DNA of 64,000 nt from Amnibacterium sp. CER49. Its GTDB lineage: Bacteria > Actinomycetota > Actinomycetes > Actinomycetales > Microbacteriaceae. Below the pieces are notes generated by a model. It searched no databases and had not been told where the DNA came from. It was given only the letters and a program-made list of their open reading frames with translations. The position numbers and the translations under genes are program-made. This document shows positions 15,322-23,555 of the stretch, piece after piece (position 1 is the first letter of the stretch; every line of letters begins with the position of its first letter). The stretch lies in the NCBI RefSeq assembly GCF_029846255.1, contig NZ_JARVWQ010000002.1, forward strand, positions 1,054,001 through 1,118,000. The letters are read 5' to 3'.

Positions 15322-16704
15322 ATGGAACGAGGTACGGCGGTGCGGCGGCTCACTGCCGCTGCGCGCGCCCTCTCGGCTCCCGATCGATGCGACTCCGACC
15401 GGGATCTGCTGTCCGACGCCGTGGCGTGGGAGGAGCTCGGCCGGCTGGTCGACGCCCGCCGCATCGCCGCGGCAGCGGAGGTCGAGCACCGGTCACGGCC
15501 CGCGCTCGGGTCCGAGAGCCTCGCGGCTCGTGAGGAGCAGAAGGGCGGCAAGGAGCTCCTGGCGGAGCGGCTGCTGATCAGCACCAGCGAAGCGAAGCGA
15601 CGCATCACGCTCGGCGCCGGGTTGGCGTCGCGGTGGTCGTTCACCGATGAGCCGCTGCCGGGCCGCGCGCCGATGCTGTCCGCCGCTGTCCAGGACGGCG
15701 GCGTCCCGCTCGAGTCGGCTCGGATGATCCTCGCCGCCCTCGATGGAGCCCGTCGCCGGGCTGCGGACGAGGATCTCGATGAGGCGGAGGCGTCGCTGAC
15801 GAATACCGCCCGCACCGCCCCGGTGGACGTGCTCGCGGTGGTGGCACACATGTGGACGCAGGCGCTGGATCCGGACGGGGCGGAGCCGGATGAGCGGGAG
15901 CAGCGGCGCAAGGAGGCGTTGAAGCTCGGTCGCGTCCGTGCCGATGGCTCGTCGACCCTGTCCGCGGTGATCTCGGCGCAGACCCGCGCCGAGATCGAGG
16001 CGTTCCTGAACGTGCACCGCCGCGGCACCACCTTCGTGCGCAATCCGGACGACGGGGAGGACCTCGAATGGCACGAGGCCGCCCAGGACGGCCGCACCCG
16101 CGCTCAGCACGACTCCGATGCGCTCTGGTCGGCGTTCCGCGCGGGCGTCCGCGCCGAGCAGGAAGGCACCGGTGGATCGCTGGCGAGCCCGCATGAGGTG
16201 ATCACCGTGATCACGATCGACGAGCTCGAGCGGCGGCAGGGCGCCGGCCACCCGGACGGCGTCCTGGCGCGCTTCTCGGTGCCGACGGTGAAGCGGCTGC
16301 AGTGCTCGGGTGCGTCGCGGCTGCTCGTGACCGATTTCTCGGGGGAACCGCTGGCGCTCGGCAGGAGGACCCGCCTGTTCTCAGCGGCGCAGAAGAAGGC
16401 GCTGGTCGCCAGGGATGGCGGCTGCGCGTGGCCCGGCTGCACGGCACCCGGCGCGTGGTGCGAGGCGCACCACATCCGCTGGTGGAACCGCGACGGCGGC
16501 GCCACCGATCTCAAGAACGGTGTGCTGCTGTGCAGCCACCACCACCACCTCATCCACGAACCGCTCAGTCGATGGCAGATCGTCATCCACCACCACGAGC
16601 GGTACCTGGTGCCACAGCTCTGGCAGGGCGACCCGCTCCCGAAGCACCGGATGCAACGCCACCGCCGGCACGTGCGCGGACGGCCACCAGCCGAAGCGGC
16701 GTGA
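15322..16704 (+). CDS. HNH endonuclease with DUF222 (13E12 repeat family)
   Basis: A 460-residue protein with an N-terminal helical DUF222 region (about 15-330) and a C-terminal HNH nuclease (about 355-425). The zinc/active-site motif is GCAWPGCTAPGAWCEAHHI, then a Trp-Trp-Asn and LCSHHHHLIHE. These proteins are abundant and variable in copy in actinobacteria and are suspected to be selfish or recombination-associated elements; biological role unproven. It lies inside the block that interrupts the Tad genes. CACGAT 6 bases before the ATG could be a -10 for leaderless expression. Confidence 0.88.
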   Translation: MERGTAVRRLTAAARALSAPDRCDSDRDLLSDAVAWEELGRLVDARRIAAAAEVEHRSRPALGSESLAAREEQKGGKELLAERLLISTSEAKRRITLGAGLASRWSFTDEPLPGRAPMLSAAVQDGGVPLESARMILAALDGARRRAADEDLDEAEASLTNTARTAPVDVLAVVAHMWTQALDPDGAEPDEREQRRKEALKLGRVRADGSSTLSAVISAQTRAEIEAFLNVHRRGTTFVRNPDDGEDLEWHEAAQDGRTRAQHDSDALWSAFRAGVRAEQEGTGGSLASPHEVITVITIDELERRQGAGHPDGVLARFSVPTVKRLQCSGASRLLVTDFSGEPLALGRRTRLFSAAQKKALVARDGGCAWPGCTAPGAWCEAHHIRWWNRDGGATDLKNGVLLCSHHHHLIHEPLSRWQIVIHHHERYLVPQLWQGDPLPKHRMQRHRRHVRGRPPAEAA

Positions 16705-16735
16705 CGTCGGCGCCCCGCCGTGACAGCATCCCGGC

Positions 16736-17025
16736 ATGAGCGTCGCGCTCAGGTCGCTCGTGGACGGCGATTCGGACACGCTCCCGAGGTGACCTTCTGG
16801 ATCGACCGAGGGCATTGGGGGCGAGGGATCGGTTCGCAGGCGCTCGCGCTGCTGCTCGCGCAGGTGCCCGAACGCCCGCTCCTCGCAGGCACGCTCGTCG
16901 ACAACCTCGGATCGCTGGCCGTGCTGCGCCGCAACGGGTTCCGGGAGATCGGCAGGGAGCGCATCCTCGCCCGCGGGCGCGGGATCGAGGTCGAGGTCGA
17001 GGCGATCCGACTCCGCCTCGATTGA
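16736..17025 (+). pseudogene. Broken GNAT acetyltransferase (internal deletion with frameshift)
   Basis: An intact-looking start survives: a CAGCAT box 6 bases before an ATG followed by 18 good codons (MSVALRSLVDGDSDTLPR), the typical opening of a ribosomal-protein-acetylase-like GNAT. That frame then ends in TGA at 16790-16792. In another frame the C-terminal half continues at once (EVTFWIDRGHWGRGIG, the acetyl-CoA loop, through NLGSLAVLRRNGF). About 60-70 residues normally between the two pieces are missing, so a deletion has removed the middle and shifted the frame. The downstream piece could be translated from a spurious start at 16720 but would lack half the fold. Confidence 0.8.
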
Positions 17026-17051
17026 GTCCTGGCGCCGCCGAAGCCGCTGGC

Positions 17052-17987
17052 TCAGAGCTGGGTCTGCAGCACCACGAAGCCGGGCCAGACGGCGAACGCG
17101 ACCGTGACGGGCAGGATCAGGAACACGAGCGGCAGCAGCATCGTGATCTCCTTCTTCCCCGACGACTCGAGCAGGGCACGTCGCGACTCCTCCCGGGCGT
17201 CGACGGCCTGCACCCGGAGCAGCTCGGCGAGCGGCGAGCCACGGTCGAGCGCGCCGACGACATGGGCGAGGCAGCGGGTGAGCGACGGCACCCGCAGGTC
17301 GTCCGCGAGCCGGGCGAGCGCGGTGGCGAGCGGCACGCCGACCCCGACCTCGTCGAGGACGCGGCGCAGCTCGGCCGCCAGCCGCCCGGAGCCGACGTCG
17401 GCGACGCGCCGCAGGGCGTCGTGCACGCCCTCCCCCGCGGCGAGGCACAGCGCGAGGAACTCGAGGACGGTCGGCAGCTCGCTCTCCATCTGCGCGGTGC
17501 GCCGCCCCGCTGCGCGGACGAGCAGCCGGTCGCGGAGCAGCAGGCCCGCGCCCGCGCCGACCAGCGGCGCGGCGACCAGCGGCGCAACGGCGCCGGCCGT
17601 GACGCCGTGCAGCGCGGCGAGCGCCTCTGCGGCCGCGGCGCCCCCGAGCGTCCAGAGCAGCTGCCGAAGGCGGTAGGCCTCGATCGTCAGGTCGTTCCCC
17701 GCGCGACGCAGGAGCAGTGCGGTGCGCCCGGTGCCGCCGAGCAGGCCGCCGAAGGTGTGCTGGAACAGGTCGAGCGCGGGCGCCGCGAGCACACCGAGCA
17801 CCGGCACGGGGTCGGCGCTCGCCCGGTCGACGATGCGTCGCGCCTCGGGCGAGACGTCGAGCAGGAAGGGCGCGAGCCGAGCGGCGAGACGCGGACGCGC
17901 AAGGCTGGGCAGGCGGCTCGCGAGGCTCCAGAGCCCGAGTCCGAGCAGCGCGCCGAGCGCTGCCGCGAGCGCGAGGGTGCCGCTCAC
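17052..17987 (-). CDS. tadC: Tad secretion inner-membrane protein TadC
   Basis: A 311-residue type II secretion F-domain protein that forms the platform of a Tad/Flp pilus machine with TadB. Cytosolic domain LPTVLEFLALCLAAGEGVHDALRRVAD (family core), hydrophobic segments near the N-terminus, in the middle (about 110-150), and at the C-terminus (LPLVFLILPVTVAFAVWPGF). The GTG overlaps the tadB stop (GTGA). In other actinobacteria the pilin gene follows directly, but here 5.7 kb of unrelated genes intervene. Confidence 0.88.
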   Translation of the reverse strand: MSGTLALAAALGALLGLGLWSLASRLPSLARPRLAARLAPFLLDVSPEARRIVDRASADPVPVLGVLAAPALDLFQHTFGGLLGGTGRTALLLRRAGNDLTIEAYRLRQLLWTLGGAAAAEALAALHGVTAGAVAPLVAAPLVGAGAGLLLRDRLLVRAAGRRTAQMESELPTVLEFLALCLAAGEGVHDALRRVADVGSGRLAAELRRVLDEVGVGVPLATALARLADDLRVPSLTRCLAHVVGALDRGSPLAELLRVQAVDAREESRRALLESSGKKEITMLLPLVFLILPVTVAFAVWPGFVVLQTQL

Positions 17988-18841
17988 GTGAACCACCGCC
18001 GGTCCTCGGGCAGCCGGCCGAGCGCGAGCATCACCCGGTAGGCGACGCCGGTGACGCCCGCCGCGGCGAGGATGAGCACGGTGCCGGCGGGCGTGCCGTA
18101 GGCGGCGGCCGCCTCCGGCCGGGTCGCGAGCAGGAGCAGCACGAGCCAAGGCGCGGCGAGGCCGAGCTTGCCGGCGCTCGTCACCCACGACTGCCGGGCC
18201 TCGGCTTCGGCGCGGAGCGCGACGTCCTGGCGCAGCGACACGGCGAGGTCGCGGAGGATCGCGGGCAGCTCGGTGCCGCCCACCTGCCTCGCCATGCGGA
18301 GCACCTCGAGCAGGCGGTCGGCGGTCGGGTCGGCGAAGTGCGCCTTCGCGGCGTCGAGCGCGACACCGACCGTGCCCGTCTCGCGCCATCGGCGCTCGAA
18401 CACCTGGAAGCCGTCGCGCAGGGGTCCTGGCCCGTGCACGCCGAGCCCCGCGATCGCGTCGGGCAGCGGGCGTCCGGCCCGGATCGCGCCGAGCAGGTGG
18501 TCGACGACCTCGGGCCAGAGCCCCCGCACCGCCCGGCGCCGCGCCCTCGCCCGCCAGCCCGCCGCACTCCACGGGGCGAGGCCGGCCACGACGAGCGCGA
18601 GCAGGGCGACGGGCGCGAGGCTCGTCGCCGCGTAGGCGACCGCGGCCGCGGCGAGGCTGAGCAGCACGGACACGGTCACGAACAGCCCGGGAGCGACGGC
18701 GGGCAGCCCCGCGCGGGCGAGACGCTCGGCGACGCGCTCGCCCGACCGGGCGCGCTTCCGCTCGGCACGCCGCGGCCAGAGCAGCGGCGAGACGATCAGG
18801 AGCAGCCCGCATCCGCCGAGCGCGCCGAGGACCGGGATCAC
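17984..18841 (-). CDS. tadB: Tad secretion inner-membrane protein TadB
   Basis: A 285-residue type II secretion F-domain protein. The platform domain reads LWPEVVDHLLGAIRAGRPLPDAIAGLG, followed by the second helical repeat (RLLEVLRMARQVGGTELPAILRDLA). Membrane segments are at the N-terminus, at about 55-90 and near the C-terminus. Start is the GTG that overlaps the tadA stop (GTGA). It works with TadC as the membrane platform on which TadA acts. Confidence 0.88.
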   Translation of the reverse strand: MIPVLGALGGCGLLLIVSPLLWPRRAERKRARSGERVAERLARAGLPAVAPGLFVTVSVLLSLAAAAVAYAATSLAPVALLALVVAGLAPWSAAGWRARARRRAVRGLWPEVVDHLLGAIRAGRPLPDAIAGLGVHGPGPLRDGFQVFERRWRETGTVGVALDAAKAHFADPTADRLLEVLRMARQVGGTELPAILRDLAVSLRQDVALRAEAEARQSWVTSAGKLGLAAPWLVLLLLATRPEAAAAYGTPAGTVLILAAAGVTGVAYRVMLALGRLPEDRRWFT

Positions 18842-20067
18842 CGGCCCGTCCCGAGGAGGTCGGCGACGTCGATGCCTGCGGTGACGAGCTTCTCGGTGCG
18901 GGCAGGCAGGGCACCGGTCGCGCGCAGCACGCCGCCGTCGAGGGCGAAGATCCGGCTCGCCTCGATCACGCCGCCGGAGGCGGCCGGCGCGGAGAGCCGA
19001 CCGGTCGGCGCGAGGATCTCGGTCACGCGTCGCGCGCCACCCCGCTGCAGCTCGCAGTGCACGACGAGCTCGACCGCGCCCGCGACCGTGGGCACGACGA
19101 ACGCGCTGTCGATGTTGCGGCCGGCGAGCAGCGGCAGGGTGCAGAGCTTCGCGAGGGCGTCGCGCGCCGAGTTCGCGTGGATGCTGCAGGCGCCCGGGAT
19201 GCCGCTGTTCAGGGCGATGAGGAGGTCGAGCGCCTCGGCCTCGCGCACCTCGCCGACGACGAGGCGGTCGGGCCGCATGCGGAGGGCCTCCTTGATGAGG
19301 CGTCGCAGCGTGACCTCGCCCGTGCCTTCGAGGCTCGGCTGCCGGCACTGCATCGCGACGCCGTCGCGGCCCGGCAGCTTCAGCTCGAACGTCTCCTCGA
19401 CGGTGACGATGCGGTCCGACGGGCGTCCGGCCGCGAGCAGCGCGTTCAGCAGCGTCGTCTTGCCCGCCTGCGTGGCACCCGAGACGAGCACGTTCGTGCC
19501 CGCGAGCATCGCGGCGCGCAGGAAGTCGGCCGCCTGGCGGGGCAGCGAGCCGAGCTCGACGAGCCGGTCGAGGTCGGTGACCCGGTCGGAGAACTTGCGG
19601 ATGTTCACGGCCCAGTGCCGTCGGGTGATGTCGGGGATGACGACGTGCAGCCGCGACCCGTCGGGCAGCGACGCGTCGACGAAGGGGCTCGACAGGTCGA
19701 CGCGCCTGCCGCTCGTGACGAGCATGCGCTCGACGAGGTCGCGCACCTCCTGCTCCGTGAGCAGCACCGTCGTCAGCTCCGAGACGCCGTTCCGCGCGAC
19801 GAAGACCCGCGTCGGCCCGTTGATCCAGATCTCCTCGACGTCCGGATCGTCGAGCAGCGGCTGCAGCGGGCCGAAGCCCGTCAGCTCGGCAGCGATGCGG
19901 CGCTCCGCCTGCCGCTCGTCGGCGATGAGCGGCGCCATCGACGCGAAGGCGTGCTCGGCGTACCGGCGCAGCTCCTCGCGGATCGCCTCCTCGGGCCCGC
20001 CGCCGAGCTCGCCGCGGCGCGCGCGCTGCCGCACCGTCTCGGTGATGGTCTGCACGGGGTCGCCCAT
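18838..20067 (-). CDS. tadA: Tad pilus assembly ATPase TadA/CpaF
   Basis: Secretion ATPase that powers assembly (and possibly retraction) of Flp-type pili, 409 residues. The order is an N-terminal domain (DDPDVEEIWINGPTRVFV is family-specific), Walker A GATQAGKT (197-204), the Asp box (VTVEETFELKL) and Walker B (RPDRLVVGEVREAEALDLL), with a His-box-like ACSIHANSARDAL. No tadZ/ssd gene precedes it: tRNA-Leu lies on the other side, so the locus lacks its usual first gene here. It starts the tadABC operon. Confidence 0.95.
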   Translation of the reverse strand: MGDPVQTITETVRQRARRGELGGGPEEAIREELRRYAEHAFASMAPLIADERQAERRIAAELTGFGPLQPLLDDPDVEEIWINGPTRVFVARNGVSELTTVLLTEQEVRDLVERMLVTSGRRVDLSSPFVDASLPDGSRLHVVIPDITRRHWAVNIRKFSDRVTDLDRLVELGSLPRQAADFLRAAMLAGTNVLVSGATQAGKTTLLNALLAAGRPSDRIVTVEETFELKLPGRDGVAMQCRQPSLEGTGEVTLRRLIKEALRMRPDRLVVGEVREAEALDLLIALNSGIPGACSIHANSARDALAKLCTLPLLAGRNIDSAFVVPTVAGAVELVVHCELQRGGARRVTEILAPTGRLSAPAASGGVIEASRIFALDGGVLRATGALPARTEKLVTAGIDVADLLGTGR

Positions 20068-20165
20068 GAGGGGTCAGTGTGCCGAGACGCGTGTCGCCGG
20101 CGCGGTCGTTGTCCACAGGCCGGCGGGCAGGGTCGCGCGTCCCCGTGCTGGACGCATGCCGTCGC

Positions 20166-20171
20166 TACACT
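20166..20171 (+). promoter_or_regulatory. -10 box (TACACT) of tRNA-Leu
   Basis: TACACT lies 13 bases before the first base of the tRNA, giving a transcription start about 7 bases above it. No clear -35 element is present at the standard spacing. Confidence 0.45.
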
Positions 20172-20184
20172 GGCCCCGCTCCGC

Positions 20185-20267
20185 GCGGGAGTGGTGGAAT
20201 GGGTAGACACGCAGGATTTAGGTTCCTGTGCTTCGGCGTGAGGGTTCGAGTCCCTCCTTCCGCACCA
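20185..20267 (+). tRNA. tRNA-Leu (anticodon TAG)
   Basis: A class II tRNA. The acceptor stem GCGGGAG pairs with CTTCCGC, the anticodon stem is CAGGA/TCCTG with loop TTTAGGT (anticodon TAG, reading CUA/CUG), the long variable arm is TGCTTCGGCG, and the T arm contains GGTTCGAGTCC. CCA is encoded at 20265-20267. Confidence 0.97.
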
Positions 20268-20311
20268 CCAGCGAGCGCGACGGACGCTACGAACCACGAG
20301 GAAGAGACGCC

Positions 20312-20992
20312 GTGCCGGTACCGAACGCGTTGATTCCCTGGCTCGACCCGACCTCGCTGATCCACGCCTTCGGCCCCTTCGCACTCATCGGCGTCTGCGT
20401 GCTCGTCTTCGCGGAGACCGGCCTGCTCATCGGGTTCGTCTTCCCCGGCGACACCCTGCTCATCATCACGGGCCTGCTGTCCCGCGACAGCGCCCATGGG
20501 CTCGGCATCAGCATCTGGATCGCGGCTCCCGCGATCGCGGTCGCTGCCTTCCTCGGGGGCGAGCTCGGCTTCTACATCGGCCGCAAGACCGGCCCGCGGA
20601 TCTTCGAGCGGCGCGAGTCCGGGCTGTTCAGCAAGGAGCAGGTGGATCGCACCAACCGCTTCTTCGACAAGTACGGCGCGATCGCCGTCGTCCTCGCCCG
20701 CTTCGTGCCGATCGTGCGCACCTTCGCGCCCATCGCCGCGGGCGTCGGCCGGATGAACCCGAAGAAGTACTCCACCTACAACGTGATCGGCGCCGCCATC
20801 TGGGGCTTCGGGGTCACGTTCCTCGGGTTCCTGCTCGGCTACATCCCACCGGTGGCCCGCTTCGTCGAGCACTACATCGACATCATCCTGCTCGCCGCGG
20901 TGGTGCTGAGCCTCGGTCCGACGCTCTTCCACGTGCTGAGCAACCGGCGCAAGGCCCGCCGAGCCGAGGCGGACAGCGCCACCTCCGACTAG
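20312..20992 (+). CDS. DedA-family membrane protein
   Basis: A 226-residue integral membrane protein of the DedA/SNARE-associated family; characterised relatives include undecaprenyl-phosphate or phospholipid translocases. The two re-entrant loop motifs are visible as FPGDTLLIITG and the ARFVPIVRTFAPIAAGVGRM stretch, with GRKTGPRIFER between them. The C-terminus is basic then acidic (NRRKARRAEADS). The start is the GTG 9 bases below a GAGGAAGAG Shine-Dalgarno. Its TAG stop overlaps the rdgB stop on the opposite strand (shared CTAG). Confidence 0.92.
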   Translation: MPVPNALIPWLDPTSLIHAFGPFALIGVCVLVFAETGLLIGFVFPGDTLLIITGLLSRDSAHGLGISIWIAAPAIAVAAFLGGELGFYIGRKTGPRIFERRESGLFSKEQVDRTNRFFDKYGAIAVVLARFVPIVRTFAPIAAGVGRMNPKKYSTYNVIGAAIWGFGVTFLGFLLGYIPPVARFVEHYIDIILLAAVVLSLGPTLFHVLSNRRKARRAEADSATSD

Positions 20993-21570
20993 TCGAGCTG
21001 CTCGGCGAGGCGGCGGAACGCCTGGGCGCGGTGGCTGCGGGTGTTCTTCTGCTCGGGGGTCAACTCCGCGACCGAGACCCCGAGGCCGTCCGGCTCGAAC
21101 AGCGGGTCGTAGCCGAATCCGCCCTCCCCGCGCTCCGCCTCGAGCACGACGCCGGGCCAGACCGCCTCCGCCTCGAGACGCTCCTCCCCTGCGACGAGCA
21201 CGGCGGCGCAGACGAACCGCGCGCGGCGGTCCTCGGCGCCGCGGAGGCGCTCGAGCAGCAGGGCGCGGTTGTCGTCGTCGCGACCCGTGCCGCTGAACCG
21301 CGCGGAGTGGATGCCGGGCGCGCCGCCGAGCGCGTCGACGGCGATTCCCGAGTCGTCGGCGAGCGCCGGGAGGCCCGTGGCCTGCGCGGCCGCACGGGCC
21401 TTGATCAGCGCGTTCGCGACGAACGTGTCGCCGTCCTCGACCGGTGACGGGCCGCCGTAAGGCACCAGCTCGACGCCGGGCAGGAGCGGCTCGAGGATCG
21501 CGCGCAGCTCGGCGACCTTGTGCGCGTTGCCCGTCGCGAGCACGATCCGCGGGAAGCGCGCCACGATCAC
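20989..21570 (-). CDS. rdgB: Non-canonical purine NTP pyrophosphatase (RdgB/HAM1)
   Basis: House-cleaning enzyme that hydrolyses dITP, ITP and XTP to monophosphates. 193 residues. The substrate motif [12 protein letters not shown] is at the N-terminus, the central [15 protein letters not shown] contains the metal-binding acids, and the C-terminal part has [12 protein letters not shown] and TRSHRAQAF. The start is a GTG in overlap with the rph stop (GTGA), making rdgB the last gene of the murI-rph-rdgB operon, a widespread actinobacterial order. Confidence 0.95.
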   Translation of the reverse strand: MIVARFPRIVLATGNAHKVAELRAILEPLLPGVELVPYGGPSPVEDGDTFVANALIKARAAAQATGLPALADDSGIAVDALGGAPGIHSARFSGTGRDDDNRALLLERLRGAEDRRARFVCAAVLVAGEERLEAEAVWPGVVLEAERGEGGFGYDPLFEPDGLGVSVAELTPEQKNTRSHRAQAFRRLAEQLD

Positions 21571-22322
21571 GCCTCGCCGGGCACGACGGGCTCGGCGACG
21601 CCGAGCACCTCGCGCTGCAGCGCGGCGAGCGTCGCGGTGCCGCCGAGCGCCAGGTCGAGCAGGCGGTCGAGCTCGCCGCGGTCGAAGGGCGCCCCCTCGG
21701 CCGTGCCCTGCACCTCGACGAAGAGGCCGCGCCCGGTGGCGACGACGTTCATGTCGGTCTCGGCGCGCACGTCCTCGGTGTAGGCGAGGTCGAGCATCGG
21801 GGTGCCGTCGATGATGCCGACCGAGACGGCGGCGACCGAGTCGAGCAGCGGCCGCGAGCGCTGGCCGACGAAGCGCTTCTCGCGCGCCCACTCGATCGCG
21901 TCGGCGAGCGCCACGTACGCGCCCGTGATCGCCGCGGTGCGGGTGCCGCCGTCGGCCTGCAGCACGTCGCAGTCGAGCACCACGGTGTTCTCGCCGAGCG
22001 CCTTCGTGTCGACCACGGCCCGCAGGGCGCGACCGATCAGCCGGGAGATCTCGTGCGTGCGACCGCCGATGCGGCCCTTCACGCTCTCGCGGTCGGTGCG
22101 CTCGTTCGTCGCGCGCGGCAGCATGGCGTACTCGGCGGTCACCCAGCCGCGGCCCTTGCCCTGCAGCCAGCGGGGCACGCCGTTCGTGAACGAGGCGGTG
22201 CAGAGCACCTTCGTGCCCCCGAACGAGATGAGGGCGCTGCCCTCCGCCTGGCTGCTCCAGCCGCGCTCGATGGTGACGGGGCGCAGCTCGTCGGGGGCAC
22301 GGCCGTCGCGGCGTTCGGTCAT
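21567..22322 (-). CDS. rph: Ribonuclease PH
   Basis: Phosphorolytic 3'-to-5' exoribonuclease that trims tRNA precursors; it works as a hexamer. 251 residues, the full family length. Hallmarks include [50 protein letters not shown] split across the core, and [20 protein letters not shown]. The ATG overlaps the murI stop (ATGA); the gene stop overlaps the rdgB start. Confidence 0.97.
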   Translation of the reverse strand: MTERRDGRAPDELRPVTIERGWSSQAEGSALISFGGTKVLCTASFTNGVPRWLQGKGRGWVTAEYAMLPRATNERTDRESVKGRIGGRTHEISRLIGRALRAVVDTKALGENTVVLDCDVLQADGGTRTAAITGAYVALADAIEWAREKRFVGQRSRPLLDSVAAVSVGIIDGTPMLDLAYTEDVRAETDMNVVATGRGLFVEVQGTAEGAPFDRGELDRLLDLALGGTATLAALQREVLGVAEPVVPGEA

Positions 22323-23164
22323 CGGTTCCTCCGGAGGGCTTGGATCGGGATGGCCCCGGTCTGGACGAGGTCGACGTCGGGCACCTCGGGTCCGAGGAAG
22401 CGCCTCGCGAGCGCGAGGAAGGGCGTCGCGCTCTCCCCCGTGGCCTCGAACACGTGCCGGGGCCGGGTCGTCGCGGTGCGGAGGAGGTCGTGCTCGACGA
22501 GCTCCTGGTAGACGTCGTTCGCGGTCTCCTCCGCGCTCGAGACGAGGCGGACGCCCGGCCCCATCACGCGGCGGATCGCGCCGGAGAGCAGCGGGTAGTG
22601 GGTGCAGCCGAGCAGCACGGTGTCGACGCCCTCGGCCTTCAGCGGCGCGAGGTACTCCTCGGCGACCGCGAACAGCTCGGGGCCGCTCGTGATGCCGGCC
22701 TCGACGAACTCGACGAAGCGGGGGCAGGCGGCCTGCACGACCTCGATCGCGGGGTTCGCGACGAAGGCGTCGACGTACGCGCGCGAGTTCACCGTGCCGA
22801 CCGTGCCGATGACGCCGATGCGGTTGTTCCTCGTGGCGCGAGCCGCGGCGCGGACCGCGGGCAGCACGACCTCCACGACGGGGATGCCCGCGCCGTGCGT
22901 GAACCGCTCGCGGGCGTCGCGGAAGACGGCGGCGGAGGCGGTGTTGCAGGCGATCACGAGCAGCTTCACGCCCTGGGCGACGAGGTCGTCCATGACCGCG
23001 AGCGCGTACGCCCGGACGTCGGCGAGCGGCTTCGGCCCGTACGGGGAGTGGGCGGTGTCGCCGACGTAGAGCACCGCCTCGTTCGGCAGCTGGTCGAGGA
23101 TCGCGCGGGCGACGGTGAGGCCGCCGACACCGGAGTCGAAGACCCCGAGCGGCGCATCGTTCAC
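22319..23164 (-). CDS. murI: Glutamate racemase
   Basis: Makes D-glutamate for peptidoglycan. 281 residues with both catalytic cysteines: Cys73 in VIACNTAS and Cys187 in LLGCTHYP. The N-terminal [14 protein letters not shown] and the SPYGPK stretch are also standard. The GTG start is supported by a TAGGCT box (23173-23178) 8 bases upstream, so the murI-rph-rdgB message is probably leaderless. A terminator-like hairpin separates it from the microprotein gene upstream. Confidence 0.97.
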   Translation of the reverse strand: MNDAPLGVFDSGVGGLTVARAILDQLPNEAVLYVGDTAHSPYGPKPLADVRAYALAVMDDLVAQGVKLLVIACNTASAAVFRDARERFTHGAGIPVVEVVLPAVRAAARATRNNRIGVIGTVGTVNSRAYVDAFVANPAIEVVQAACPRFVEFVEAGITSGPELFAVAEEYLAPLKAEGVDTVLLGCTHYPLLSGAIRRVMGPGVRLVSSAEETANDVYQELVEHDLLRTATTRPRHVFEATGESATPFLALARRFLGPEVPDVDLVQTGAIPIQALRRNR

Positions 23165-23172
23165 GACCGTCG

Positions 23173-23178
23173 AGCCTA
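23173..23178 (-). promoter_or_regulatory. -10 box (TAGGCT) for the murI-rph-rdgB operon
   Basis: On the minus strand TAGGCT stands 8 bases before the murI GTG, with no Shine-Dalgarno between, fitting a leaderless operon transcript. Confidence 0.55.
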
Positions 23179-23188
23179 GCCCGCGGCG

Positions 23189-23213
23189 CCAGGGCGCCCG
23201 CAGGGCGCCCTGG
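23189..23213 (-). terminator. Perfect GC hairpin between the microprotein gene and murI
   Basis: An 11-pair perfect stem (CCAGGGCGCCC against GGGCGCCCTGG) with a 3-base loop starts 10 bases after the stop of the 54-residue gene and ends before the murI promoter. There is no T-run, as is common in actinobacteria. Confidence 0.65.
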
Positions 23214-23222
23214 AGGGCACGC

Positions 23223-23387
23223 TCAGTCGGTGTCGCGCGAGTGCTGCCGCGACACGGTGACGAGCGCGACGGCGAGGGCGATGAGCACGACGGCGACGAC
23301 CCCGGCGGGGATCCAGTCGGAGAGCTCGAAGGCGTGGGCGGGGAGCGGGGAGGCGGCGTGCGCGAGGGCGACCGTCGGCGGGGTCAT
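23223..23387 (-). CDS. Small membrane protein, 54 residues
   Basis: A short open frame with an ATG and clear coding character: a mixed N-terminus ([21 protein letters not shown]), one strongly hydrophobic helix (about residues 28-45, [20 protein letters not shown]) and a polar tail (SRQHSRDTD). No domain is recognised. It is followed closely by a perfect terminator hairpin, which supports it being a real transcription unit. Function unknown; a single-pass regulatory or envelope microprotein is plausible. Confidence 0.6.
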   Translation of the reverse strand: MTPPTVALAHAASPLPAHAFELSDWIPAGVVAVVLIALAVALVTVSRQHSRDTD

Positions 23388-23541
23388 CGGGTCGGGGACC
23401 TTCCGGGCAGGGGCGACCGAGCGCGAGTGGGTGGCCGCGTCCGGACGCCGCGTGGGGAGCGCGGCGTTCCAAGGAGGCTACGGGCGGCGCGTCCCGCTCC
23501 CCCAGCCCCCGATCACGGGACTTCGGCGCAGGGCCGATCCC

Positions 23542-23547
23542 TAGGCT
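23542..23547 (+). promoter_or_regulatory. -10 box (TAGGCT) for a leaderless transcript
   Basis: TAGGCT lies 8 bases before the GTG of pncB. No Shine-Dalgarno lies between the box and the start. Confidence 0.55.
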
Positions 23548-23555
23548 TACCGCCC

